Below, in pieces: positions 8,808 through 16,716 of a DNA stretch of 64,000 nucleotides. A program made the position numbers and the translations under genes. Where the stretch lies: assembly GCA_039817415.1 (NCBI GenBank), contig JBCBVV010000034.1, positions 1 to 64,000 of the forward strand, in the 5' to 3' direction. Origin of the DNA: JALEFZ01 sp039817415. GTDB taxonomy: Bacteria > Bacteroidota > Bacteroidia > J057. The number at the start of each line of letters is the position of its first letter. Position 1 is the first letter of the stretch. Below the pieces are notes generated by a model. The model was not told the DNA's origin and did not search any database. It was given only the letters and a program-made list of their open reading frames with translations.

Positions 8808-9869
8808 ATGGCTAAAAATATTTTGGTTACCGGAGGAGCTGGATTTATTGGCTCCCATCTCGTTCGCCACCTTGTCAATAAGTACCCCTCCTACCGTATC
8901 GTCAACTTTGACAAGCTTACTTATGCGGGGAATTTGCTTAGCCTACAGGATATACAGCAAGCCCCTAATTATACCTTTGTGAAGGGAGATATTTGTGATG
9001 AAGAACACGTAAAATCTATTTTCGAACAATATCAAATTAACGGGGTGATCCACCTAGCTGCAGAGAGTCATGTAGATAGGTCCATCCTCAATCCCATGGA
9101 GTTTGTAACCACCAATGTCATTGGGACCGTATGCCTACTCAATACCGCCAGACACTTTTGGAAGGACAGAGAAGATGTCCGTTTTTACCATGTATCTACT
9201 GACGAAGTGTATGGTTCCCTGCATGATGGAGAATACTTTTTGGAGACAACCTCCTACGATCCGCAAAGCCCCTATTCAGCCTCAAAGGCTAGTTCAGACC
9301 ACTTTGTGAGAGCTTACGGGAATACCTATGGTATGCCTTACATTCTGAGTAACTGTTCCAATAACTACGGTCCCTATCAGTTTCCAGAAAAGCTCCTTCC
9401 CCTCTTCATCTCGAATATTCTAAACAAGAAAGCCTTGCCAGTTTATGGTGCAGGAGATAATGTTCGTGATTGGCTTTGGGTGAAGGACCATTGTTCGGCC
9501 ATTGATGTAATTTTCCATAAGGGAAAAAATGGAGAGACTTATAACATTGGCGGAAGAAATGAGTGGAAAAATATTGATTTGATCCATCTTCTGTGCGATC
9601 AAATGGACGAAAAATTAGGTAGAGAAGCTGGAAGTGCAAGAAAGCTGATTACCTTCGTAACGGATCGTCCTGGGCATGATATGCGATATGCCATTGATCC
9701 ATCTAAACTAGAAAGAGATCTAGGATGGACTCCTTCTCTTACCTTCGAGGAGGGATTAGGTTATACGATTGATTGGTATCTTGAACACACAGAATGGATT
9801 GAGGCGGTGAAATCAGGTGCCTACCAAAACTATTATCAGGAACAATACGGAAGCCGGCTAGAAGCCTAA
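8808..9869 (+). CDS. rfbB: dTDP-glucose 4,6-dehydratase
   Basis: The 353-residue short-chain dehydrogenase/reductase converts dTDP-glucose to dTDP-4-keto-6-deoxyglucose for rhamnose and other deoxysugars. It has the NAD-binding TGGAGFIGSH (8-17), the active-site STDEVYG with T131-D132-E133, and the catalytic Y156-x3-K160 (YSASK). The length is as expected. The partner genes rfbA, rfbC and rfbD are not nearby, which is unusual for a polysaccharide locus and suggests they are elsewhere. One base separates it from the cytochrome-b5-like gene that follows, so the two are cotranscribed. Confidence 0.96.
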   Translation: MAKNILVTGGAGFIGSHLVRHLVNKYPSYRIVNFDKLTYAGNLLSLQDIQQAPNYTFVKGDICDEEHVKSIFEQYQINGVIHLAAESHVDRSILNPMEFVTTNVIGTVCLLNTARHFWKDREDVRFYHVSTDEVYGSLHDGEYFLETTSYDPQSPYSASKASSDHFVRAYGNTYGMPYILSNCSNNYGPYQFPEKLLPLFISNILNKKALPVYGAGDNVRDWLWVKDHCSAIDVIFHKGKNGETYNIGGRNEWKNIDLIHLLCDQMDEKLGREAGSARKLITFVTDRPGHDMRYAIDPSKLERDLGWTPSLTFEEGLGYTIDWYLEHTEWIEAVKSGAYQNYYQEQYGSRLEA

Positions 9870-9870
9870 T

Positions 9871-10107
9871 ATGGAAGAACTTGAATCATACTCCCGATCC
9901 CAACTAGCCCTTAGGAATGGTCAGGATCGGGAGGAAATTTGGGTAGCGTATAAAGGAATTATTTATGACGTTACAGAAAGTCGCTATTGGAGAAATGGAC
10001 GCCATTACAAACACTGGGCAGGCCAAGACCTAACGGAAGAACTTGGTGAAGCGCCACACAATGAATCTGTTTTCCAGCGAATGCAAGCCATAGGAAAACT
10101 AAGCTAG
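9871..10107 (+). CDS. Cytochrome b5-like haem/steroid-binding small protein
   Basis: The 78-residue protein matches the small cytosolic cytochrome-b5-like family: an N-terminal LRNGQD...WVAYKGIIYDVTES strand pattern, then NGRHYKHWAGQDLTEEL and APH. H48 and H63 are the likely axial haem ligands, with H45 nearby. There is no signal peptide or anchor. Its physiological partner is unknown in this family. It begins one base after rfbB and ends one base before the stop of the convergent membrane gene at 10109. Confidence 0.88.
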   Translation: MEELESYSRSQLALRNGQDREEIWVAYKGIIYDVTESRYWRNGRHYKHWAGQDLTEELGEAPHNESVFQRMQAIGKLS

Positions 10108-10108
10108 G

Positions 10109-10798
10109 CTATTCCGCTTGGTCAGCGGGTTGTTCAGCTTCAGATTTTTCTGGTTCAAGTATCAAGGCATCGTCTATTTCAGCTTCTTTACCTGACTCTT
10201 CAGGCTCATCATAATCTTGAATCTCCATCACATTTCCTTGAATAGGAAGGACAGTTACAGATTTTTCTCCCTCTCGGACATAAAACAAATAGCTGGTAGT
10301 CTGTCCTATGATTCTCCCTACCTGCTTATCCCCAGACATAAAAGTAAGCTCCTGATTCATTGAGAGCTTTCCTGCTTCCATCAGCCCAGAGCGTTTATTC
10401 CCAGATCCTAATCCAGCCCCTAAATACATGGATAGAACGCCCAACATAATCAGCGTAACGGGGGTAGCTGCTTTGCTGATTTGCTCATGTCTCTGCTTGA
10501 TCTTTTCGGTAAGCTTTCCCTCTCTTTCCAATTGATGATATTTTTCTATCCCTTTTTTGGCCATGAATTTACCGTAGAAATAAATCCCTACGCTCAATAC
10601 CACCACAGCAACAGGAAGTCTCCAGTTTTCAGTCATGTAAGCAATTGGGCTTACTAAAATATCCTGTACACCTACATAGCTCATGATATTGATTCCAAAG
10701 AACCCATAGTACATCACATCGTGAATCACCCCTAGAGCAAGTAAGTAGATGTAGCCTACCGAAACATATATTTGGATGTTGTGTATCAGCTTTTCCAT
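10109..10798 (-). CDS. Tandem membrane protein family, copy 3
   Basis: The 229-residue protein has two N-terminal membrane segments (about 10-30 and 50-75), a charged cytoplasm-like helix (GKLTEKIKQRHEQ), a third membrane segment (about 110-130), then a small beta-rich domain (GDKQVGRIIGQTTSYLFYV) and an acidic tail. It is homologous along its whole length to the genes at 10803 and 11454, sharing the openings 'IYLLALG.IHDV.YYGFFGINIMSY' (read as separated motifs), the 'SPIAYMTENWR' motif and GQT.S.LFYV. I do not recognise the family. It carries an extra acidic C-terminal tail compared with the other two copies. Confidence 0.85.
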   Translation of the reverse strand: MEKLIHNIQIYVSVGYIYLLALGVIHDVMYYGFFGINIMSYVGVQDILVSPIAYMTENWRLPVAVVVLSVGIYFYGKFMAKKGIEKYHQLEREGKLTEKIKQRHEQISKAATPVTLIMLGVLSMYLGAGLGSGNKRSGLMEAGKLSMNQELTFMSGDKQVGRIIGQTTSYLFYVREGEKSVTVLPIQGNVMEIQDYDEPEESGKEAEIDDALILEPEKSEAEQPADQAE

Positions 10799-10802
10799 TG
10801 TT

Positions 10803-11432
10803 CTACTTCTGATTAGTGGATTCTCCTTCTAATTCTGGTGCTTTGTAATCTTCGATTTGTTTCACATTCCCTTGGATTGGGGAAATGGTAACTTCTTGAC
10901 CTCCATCTTTTACATAGAAAAGAAAACCACTCGTCTGACCCACTATACGCGCTACTTGTTGTCGACCATTCCTAAAAGTAATAAGATCCCGCATTTTCAA
11001 TTCTCCTTCTTCAATCTGACTCGCTCTTTTCGAGCCGCCACCAATACCTGCCCCCAAGTACATGGATAGGATCATCAAGAGGATAAAGGAAAAGGGGGTT
11101 ATGTTGCTGGCGAGTTTCTCGTTTTGCTTCTTTATTTTTTCTGTTAGCCTTCCCTCTCGTTCCATTTTTTTCAGGCTTTTCTCCTGTTGTTTGCCTACAA
11201 ATTGTGTGAAATAATAAGCACCAACAGAGACCACAACCACCATAACGGCCATTCGCCAGTTTTCCATCATATAGGCAATTGGGCTCAAGAGGATGTCAGG
11301 TACAGCTACGTAACTCATGATGTTGATACCCAGAAAACTGTAGTAAATCACATCGTGTAGTATCCCTAAAGCCAGCAAGAAAAGATAGCCTAAGGATACA
11401 TAGTTTTGAAGATTTGGGAGGACTTTATCCAT
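10803..11432 (-). CDS. Tandem membrane protein family, copy 2
   Basis: The 209-residue paralog has the same topology as its neighbours: two N-terminal helices flanking the motif YYSFLGINIMSY, a DILLSPIAYM motif, a Lys/Glu-rich connector (REGRLTEKIKKQNEK), a third helix ending MYLGAGIGGGSKR, and a beta-type C-terminal domain with VARIVGQTSGFLFYV and a conserved SPIQGNVKQIEDY. Four bases separate it from copy 3. The conserved C-terminal domain followed by a shared 'PI.GN/R' motif suggests one common function, but I cannot name it. Confidence 0.85.
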   Translation of the reverse strand: MDKVLPNLQNYVSLGYLFLLALGILHDVIYYSFLGINIMSYVAVPDILLSPIAYMMENWRMAVMVVVVSVGAYYFTQFVGKQQEKSLKKMEREGRLTEKIKKQNEKLASNITPFSFILLMILSMYLGAGIGGGSKRASQIEEGELKMRDLITFRNGRQQVARIVGQTSGFLFYVKDGGQEVTISPIQGNVKQIEDYKAPELEGESTNQK

Positions 11433-11453
11433 AAGAGGATGAGGTATTTGATT

Positions 11454-12083
11454 CTATTCTGTTGTGACGTTTTGATCAGAATAACTATCAACTGAAAGAG
11501 AAGTTATTTTTGCGATTCTCCCATTAATAGGGGAAGCTGTTACGATACTTGAGCCCTGCTCTACATAAAACACATAGGCTCCATTCTGGCCGATGATATG
11601 AGCGTTCACCTCCACTCCAGCAGAGAATACCAAAGTATGGTTGGCTTTAAGGTCTCCAGATTTCATCTCTTGAGACAAGGTGTAGCCTGAGACTAGGCCT
11701 ACCCCGAGGTACATTCCCAGAATGGCTGACATGGTGATCGTCAGCGGATTGATGATGGCCTCGGCTCTATCTCTTTTTTCCTTGTCCTTATCGGTAAGAT
11801 TACCTTCCTTTTCCAGTTTGTCATAGTGCTGCCTCAACATTCGCTTGGCAAAACGAGTGTAAAAGACCATAATAACAGCTACCAAGGCAGCAGTAGGTAG
11901 TAACCACCAATTTTCTATCAAATAAGAAATCGGACTGAGGAGAATATCTGAGACTCCTGCATAATTCATGATGTTAATTCCGAAAAAACCATAATAAAAG
12001 GCATCGTGAACAATTCCGATTAGCAAGAGATAGATATATCCAATTGAAAGATAATTTTGAAGATTGTGAAGGTATTTTTCCAT
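11454..12083 (-). CDS. Tandem membrane protein family, copy 1
   Basis: I place the start at the ATG at 12081-12083 (MEKYLHNLQNYLS), which aligns exactly with the starts of the other two copies and gives 209 residues. The open frame runs 45 codons further upstream, but that extension has no counterpart in the paralogs. The layout is the same: two helices, DILLSPISYL motif, charged connector, third helix, and a C-terminal domain with AHIIGQNGAYVFYV and SPINGRIAKI. It is the most divergent copy. It lies about 80 bases downstream of coaE, 21 bases upstream of copy 2. Confidence 0.85.
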   Translation of the reverse strand: MEKYLHNLQNYLSIGYIYLLLIGIVHDAFYYGFFGINIMNYAGVSDILLSPISYLIENWWLLPTAALVAVIMVFYTRFAKRMLRQHYDKLEKEGNLTDKDKEKRDRAEAIINPLTITMSAILGMYLGVGLVSGYTLSQEMKSGDLKANHTLVFSAGVEVNAHIIGQNGAYVFYVEQGSSIVTASPINGRIAKITSLSVDSYSDQNVTTE

Positions 12084-12162
12084 TAGGCTTTGTTTGAGGG
12101 GATTAGGTAGGAGGACAAAGCTTTTGGAAAAGATAAGGGAAAATGACGAAACGTTGGAATAC

Positions 12163-12756
12163 TTACCTAAAGTATTGGATGGCTCTTCTAATTTGAGGAA
12201 GAAGCAGGTGGTCTCCATCGTTGATGATGGTCAAATCCGCTCTTCTATATTTTTCCCACTCAGACCATTGTTTATCCATTCGATCAAGGGTCGCCTCTTC
12301 CGTAGTATCATCTCTAGAAACAACTCTCTCTAACCTAAGTCTTTTGGGGGCATAAACGGAGATTACTCCTTCACTGTATTTGTAGGCTCCACTTTCGAAC
12401 AGAATGGCAGCTTCCTTTAAGAGAAAAGGCTTGTCGTAATCTTGGGAAGCTTCTTGCACCCATTCCACGTAATCACGGGCTGTTTCAGGGTGGACAATTT
12501 GATTTAGGGCTTGTAATTTGTCTTTATCCTTGAAGACAATTCCTCCGATGTAAGGTCGATTTAACTTACCATCCTCTAAATAGGCCTCCTTCCCAAAAAG
12601 CTTCTTGACCCCAGAAACAATCCGAGGATTCTCATGCATCAGGTTGCGAGCTCTTTGGTCAGCGTAATAGACTTTGTATCCTAGCTTCTCAAAAATACCA
12701 CAGACATAGCTTTTTCCGCTTCCTATGCCACCAGTTATACCTATTCCTTTGATCAT
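12163..12756 (-). CDS. coaE: Dephospho-CoA kinase
   Basis: The 197-residue P-loop kinase carries out the last step of coenzyme A synthesis. The Walker A motif GITGGIGSGKS (6-16) is at the extreme N-terminus, YYADQRAR follows as the substrate-binding DxxR region, and HPE (in VHPETAR) and the lid region RLRLERVVSRD are in the usual places. The length is normal. Its ATG overlaps the stop of the YbbR-domain gene by four bases (12753-12756), indicating translational coupling. Confidence 0.96.
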   Translation of the reverse strand: MIKGIGITGGIGSGKSYVCGIFEKLGYKVYYADQRARNLMHENPRIVSGVKKLFGKEAYLEDGKLNRPYIGGIVFKDKDKLQALNQIVHPETARDYVEWVQEASQDYDKPFLLKEAAILFESGAYKYSEGVISVYAPKRLRLERVVSRDDTTEEATLDRMDKQWSEWEKYRRADLTIINDGDHLLLPQIRRAIQYFR

Positions 12757-13730
12757 TTGATGATGATTACATATGAAACAATAAAAGGATCTCTGGATAA
12801 TGGTAGAATGGGCTCCGGAAAATTCACTTCTGGGATGATATAGGGGAAATTAGGATCAAGTTCATTGAAGTCTAATTCTATGGTCTTATTCTTATAAACG
12901 GCCCTTATTTCCTCATACTCATCTAAGGGAAGTAAACATGTTACGTTCAAGACTTCATCACTGAGCCTCACGTCCATTCCATTAGGAACTTCATTCACCA
13001 CTAACCTCATGGAAAGGGTTGTTTCTGTAAAGGGTTTGGGAAATACCTTGACGCCAACTTCAGATGGAGATATTTTCAGTCCTTTTTGTGTGTCAACAGG
13101 GACACTTAAGGTTTGAGAACCATAAATCTTAGGAATGACAATCTCTCTTGTATTCCAGCTTTTGATATCATTAATCTGTTCGGCAGCCCCGTAGATATCT
13201 ACACTTTCTGGTTGGACGATGGGTTTTCGTTCTAACTGGTAACCGAGGGGGAGGGGAATTTCTGTAATCATCTTGAGCGGAACTCTTCGGGTTTGTTTCT
13301 TTTCGAAGACAAACTCGAGATCATCTGGTTCCATTCGGGTGATTTCCATCGTATTGACCTTAAAATTCTCTTTGATTTCCTTTTGATAGGCACTTATGGA
13401 AATCTTGTCGTTGAATTGTAGGCCTTCTTTGAAGGGCAGAAATAGGGTGTCTCTTTTGGCTCTGATCGATTCAACGATCAGGTCCACTCCTGGTCCGGAA
13501 GCCGTAACTCGAATTCGGTTGGTAACTTGCTGGGTTAGGTAGAACTGTTCGGGTACATGATCCATGGCGACCACATAATCCAATTCCAGCTCATAATTTT
13601 GGTTGAGGGTTACGAGCCCCCAAAGAATGACAGATAAGAAAATCGCCAGGGCTAGCACAAAAATCTTTCTTTCCCGATTGGACTCAGGATCGTTAAGCAA
13701 TTGTACAAGCCTGCTGAAGAATTTTCTCAT
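12753..13730 (-). CDS. YbbR-like domain protein
   Basis: The 325-residue protein has one N-terminal membrane helix (FVLALAIFLSVILWGLVTL, about 25-43) and a long extracytoplasmic part made of repeated YbbR-type beta modules: RRVPLKMITEIPLPLGY... followed by PESVDIYG is the characteristic signature. In Firmicutes the related CdaR modulates the c-di-AMP cyclase, but no cyclase gene is nearby here and in Bacteroidota the family sits between yajC and coaE, as here. The role in this organism is therefore unknown. Confidence 0.9.
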   Translation of the reverse strand: MRKFFSRLVQLLNDPESNRERKIFVLALAIFLSVILWGLVTLNQNYELELDYVVAMDHVPEQFYLTQQVTNRIRVTASGPGVDLIVESIRAKRDTLFLPFKEGLQFNDKISISAYQKEIKENFKVNTMEITRMEPDDLEFVFEKKQTRRVPLKMITEIPLPLGYQLERKPIVQPESVDIYGAAEQINDIKSWNTREIVIPKIYGSQTLSVPVDTQKGLKISPSEVGVKVFPKPFTETTLSMRLVVNEVPNGMDVRLSDEVLNVTCLLPLDEYEEIRAVYKNKTIELDFNELDPNFPYIIPEVNFPEPILPLSRDPFIVSYVIIIK

Positions 13731-13755
13731 CTATGCATCTATGTAAAGGGTATGA

Positions 13756-14100
13756 TTATTTCGACTCCTCAGCAGTAGGTATGGCCTTTAGGGCAGACTT
13801 TTCCATGACCAATTTCACATTATCATCTACTTTGATGGTAACGGTAGCATCAGCAATCTTTTCGATAACGCCATGAATTCCTCCAATGGTCATGACCTTA
13901 TCGCCTTTAGAAAGCGCTTCGCGGAAAGACTTTTCCTTTTTCGCTTGCTGTTGTTGCGGACGAATCATAAAGAAATAGAAAACAGCCAACAGGCCAATCA
14001 TGAAAAACATTTGGGTTGGAATACCCAGAATTGTTGGCGTGGCTCCTGCTGCGTCTCCTCCAGCTGCGGTTTCCTGCAATAAGTAAAAAAGTGTGTTCAT
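13756..14100 (-). CDS. yajC: Preprotein translocase subunit YajC
   Basis: The 114-residue protein has a single membrane helix (MFFMIGLLAVFYFFMIRP) ending in the family hallmark RPQQQQ..KE, followed by the conserved LSKGDKVMTIGGIHGVIEKI beta domain. YajC associates with SecDF-YidC at the translocon. It is 25 bases upstream of the YbbR gene, in the order DUF1573-yajC-ybbR-coaE that I know as common in Bacteroidota. Confidence 0.95.
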   Translation of the reverse strand: MNTLFYLLQETAAGGDAAGATPTILGIPTQMFFMIGLLAVFYFFMIRPQQQQAKKEKSFREALSKGDKVMTIGGIHGVIEKIADATVTIKVDDNVKLVMEKSALKAIPTAEESK

Positions 14101-14196
14101 TATTAGTTCGTTTGATTAGCAAGATAAATACAAAGGTAACAAAAAGGTCGCAGTAGTATAGTCGAATAGCTTGGCAAAAAAGTCTAGCCAATAAAA

Positions 14197-14221
14197 AAAG
14201 GAGGTGTTTGGCACCTCCTTT
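14197..14221 (-). terminator. Intrinsic terminator after the DUF1573 gene
   Basis: A 10-bp perfect stem AAAGGAGGTG / CACCTCCTTT (14197-14206 with 14212-14221) is followed on the minus strand by a T-run (the A-run at 14193-14199). It lies about 20 bases past the stop of the DUF1573 gene and separates it from yajC. Confidence 0.85.
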
Positions 14222-14241
14222 CCAATTAGATTGAATATTTC

Positions 14242-14751
14242 TTACTGATCAGCAGCAACAACTTCACCTTCAATGCGAAGTACTTTCTGAACAGCTCCTT
14301 CCATGTTTGCCGTAACGGTAACCGTCTTAACCTGGCGACCTTTCTTGCCTTTGGTGTCGAAAGCTACGTCGATGTATCCTTCTGTACCAGCAGCTACAGG
14401 ATCTTTAGAATAAGTAGGCGTAGTACAACCACAAGAAGGCTTTACACGAGTCAATAGAAGCTCGTTAGAACCTGTGTTCTTGAAGCGGAACTGGTGCGTA
14501 ACCTTCGTTCCCTGCTGTACTTTACCAAAGTTGTACACTTCTTCGGCCCAATTTACTGAAGTAGGAGCCATTGACTGAGCTTTGGTTTGCCACTCAGGTA
14601 GGTTATTCTGCGTTGCAGGAGGAATTGCGTTTGTAGGTGCTGGCGCAGGCTTTACAGCTTCTGCTGTTGCAGGTGCATTAGATTTATTTGCTGTTTGGCA
14701 AGAAACAAATGCCATCGCAACAGCTACCATCATGAAGATAATCTTTCTCAT
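14242..14751 (-). CDS. DUF1573 lipoprotein
   Basis: The 169-residue protein has a lipoprotein signal (VAVAMAFVSCQ), a Pro/Ala-rich linker (about 20-60), and one DUF1573 domain: FGKVQQGTKVTHQFRFKNTG, then VKPSCGCTTP and an immunoglobulin-like beta end. The conserved CGC motif is the family mark. Function is unknown; the fold suggests an export or envelope accessory role. It lies upstream of yajC on the same strand, with a terminator between. Confidence 0.92.
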   Translation of the reverse strand: MRKIIFMMVAVAMAFVSCQTANKSNAPATAEAVKPAPAPTNAIPPATQNNLPEWQTKAQSMAPTSVNWAEEVYNFGKVQQGTKVTHQFRFKNTGSNELLLTRVKPSCGCTTPTYSKDPVAAGTEGYIDVAFDTKGKKGRQVKTVTVTANMEGAVQKVLRIEGEVVAADQ

Positions 14752-14850
14752 AACTGAATGTTGTCTGTTATTTCAACTAAAGTCTTAGTGCAAATATAAT
14801 CATTCAAATTTATCCTGCAAGCAACCTTTTTTAAAATTAGGGATGAAACA

Positions 14851-14882
14851 AAAAAGGGATCGTTCAAAATCGATCCCTTTTT
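14851..14882 (-). terminator. Intrinsic terminator after the isocitrate dehydrogenase gene
   Basis: A 12-bp perfect stem AAAAAGGGATCG / CGATCCCTTTTT (14851-14862 with 14871-14882) and an 8-base loop form a symmetrical, potentially two-way terminator 20 bases past the gene's stop codon. Confidence 0.87.
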
Positions 14883-14901
14883 ATCAAAAGTTATATACTG
14901 T

Positions 14902-15903
14902 CTAGCCCAGGTTAGCAACAACGTGGGCTGCAAATTGCATCGTATCGTTGTTTCCGCCCAAATCTCCTGTAACCTGCTCTGGATTTGCCAAGGTCTTAAA
15001 AAGTGCAGTTTCCACACGCTCTGCAACATCTTGCATTTCAAGGTATCTAAGCATCATGATTGCTGATTGTAGCAGAGCAGAAGGGTTGGCAATTCCTCTT
15101 CCAGCAATATCTGGAGCTGAGCCATGAACGGCTTCAAATATAGCTACATCATCTCCTATATTGGCACCTGGTACAAGTCCTAATCCTCCTACTAAACCAG
15201 CCGAAAGGTCAGAAAGAATATCTCCAAAAAGGTTGGTGGTGACGATGACATCGTATCTTTCTGGATACATGACAAGCTGCATACACATGTTGTCAATGAT
15301 TCGGTCATTGACTTCCAGGTTAGGAAATTCTGCGGCAATTTCTTTTCCTACCTTAAGAAACAATCCTGAGGTCTTTTTCAGAATATTTGCCTTGTGCGCA
15401 ATGGTTACACTTTTTCTTCCATTGGCGACGGCATACTTGCAGGCAGCGCGAATGATTCTTTCAGAGCCCTTACGCGTAACGCGGGCCATCCCATCAGCTA
15501 TTTGTAGTCTTTCATCCCAAATTTCAAAACCAGAGTACAAGCCCTCGGTATTCTCTCTAAACAATACCATGTCAACGGTATCAAACCTGCTTCTTACACC
15601 TTGTATACTTCTACATGGCCTGATGTTTTGATAAAGGTCAAACATCTGTCGTAGGGTAACATTGATACTTTTAAAGCCTTCCCCTACTGGTGTCGTTAAA
15701 GGGCCTTTCAGTGCGACCTTATTATTTGATATGGAATCAACCAGTTCTTTGGGAATGAGATCTCCTACTTCGCGGAAGGCAGTTAGACCTGCTGCTTGTT
15801 CGTCATATTCCAGATTGGCTCCGGCTGCATCAAGAATTTCTACAACAGCATCGGTAATTTCAGGACCGATACCATCTCCCGGTATTAAGGTGATTGTTGG
15901 CAT
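14902..15903 (-). CDS. Isocitrate dehydrogenase, NAD-dependent short type
   Basis: The 333-residue beta-decarboxylating dehydrogenase most likely converts isocitrate to 2-oxoglutarate. The substrate signature S79-x-N81-x3-R85 (SINVTLR) is that of isocitrate dehydrogenases rather than isopropylmalate dehydrogenases. FRENTEGLYSG and the metal-binding DILSDLSAGL are present. Asp in HGSAPDIAGRGIANP favours NAD over NADP. It sits alone between two terminators, inserted between nusB and the DUF1573-yajC genes. A role as homoisocitrate dehydrogenase is less likely. Confidence 0.92.
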   Translation of the reverse strand: MPTITLIPGDGIGPEITDAVVEILDAAGANLEYDEQAAGLTAFREVGDLIPKELVDSISNNKVALKGPLTTPVGEGFKSINVTLRQMFDLYQNIRPCRSIQGVRSRFDTVDMVLFRENTEGLYSGFEIWDERLQIADGMARVTRKGSERIIRAACKYAVANGRKSVTIAHKANILKKTSGLFLKVGKEIAAEFPNLEVNDRIIDNMCMQLVMYPERYDVIVTTNLFGDILSDLSAGLVGGLGLVPGANIGDDVAIFEAVHGSAPDIAGRGIANPSALLQSAIMMLRYLEMQDVAERVETALFKTLANPEQVTGDLGGNNDTMQFAAHVVANLG

Positions 15904-16111
15904 AAAAGAATTGCAATTTTGTGTGTTCTGTAACTATGAGTTTCCTAGCTGATAGAAAGTTATTGTCCTAATTAGCCAGATTCAACCATTTTTATGATGA
16001 AAAAATCATGATCAGGTCAACAAACAATTTGTTTACTTTCCCTATAAAATGGAAGTCAAAAGAATGAATCAGCCTTTCACATGACAAATATCATTCTACT
16101 TCCGTGGCCAT

Positions 16112-16138
16112 AAAAAAAGCCGTCAAAAAGACGGCTTT
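16112..16138 (-). terminator. Intrinsic terminator after nusB
   Basis: A 9-bp perfect stem AAAGCCGTC / GACGGCTTT (16116-16124 with 16130-16138) with a 5-base loop is followed on the minus strand by seven T. It lies about 24 bases past the nusB stop. Confidence 0.87.
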
Positions 16139-16161
16139 ATATTTAGGTTGTTGTAATCGAA

Positions 16162-16683
16162 TCAAGATTTGGTTTTATCCATGGAGGGAGCTTTTCTGTG
16201 CTGGGAATGATCAATCAGTCCCCTACCCTTTTTAACGATTAAACCATTTTGGCGGAAGTCATTGTATAGACTGTCCAAAATGCCATTGATGAATTTACTT
16301 GATTTGGGCGTAGAGTAAGTCTTTGCCAATTCAAGGTATTCATTAATAGTAACTTTGACAGGAATCTCCTCGAAGTTTAGCATCTCGCATATAGCCATAT
16401 GCATGAGGATGCGGTCAATTCTGGCGATTCTGTCCAGTTCCCAATTTTCTGCCTTGCTTTTGATGTAATCATCATAGCGGTCGGCATTCTTCATGGATTC
16501 ATAATAAAGAGCGGAAAGAAGTTTGGTATCACCTGTCAATCTTTTGTTCTTCTCAATTTCTTCCACTTCATCGTGGATTTCTTTAAGAAGAAGATCGAAT
16601 ACGTAGGTATCAGGTTGTCCCGAACTTACACAGGCGTATACAGCCTGCATCACTTTAGCCCTAATTTGCCTTCTCGTAATCAT
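16162..16683 (-). CDS. nusB: Transcription antitermination factor NusB
   Basis: The 173-residue helical protein binds boxA RNA with NusE/S10 in rRNA antitermination. The N-terminal RRQIRAKVMQAVYA and the C-terminal core PVKVTINEYLELAKTYSTPKSSKFINGILD are the family's conserved ends. The C-terminal extension after residue 150 is basic and poorly conserved. It lies 33 bases downstream of the leucine-type dehydrogenase gene. Confidence 0.95.
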   Translation of the reverse strand: MITRRQIRAKVMQAVYACVSSGQPDTYVFDLLLKEIHDEVEEIEKNKRLTGDTKLLSALYYESMKNADRYDDYIKSKAENWELDRIARIDRILMHMAICEMLNFEEIPVKVTINEYLELAKTYSTPKSSKFINGILDSLYNDFRQNGLIVKKGRGLIDHSQHRKAPSMDKTKS

Positions 16684-16716
16684 CTGAAATTCACTAGCTA
16701 AGTAACTTTGAGCAAT

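Noticed and set aside
12084..12218. N-terminal extension of tandem-copy 1
   Set aside because: Not matched by the other two copies, and the internal ATG at 12081-12083 aligns exactly with their starts.
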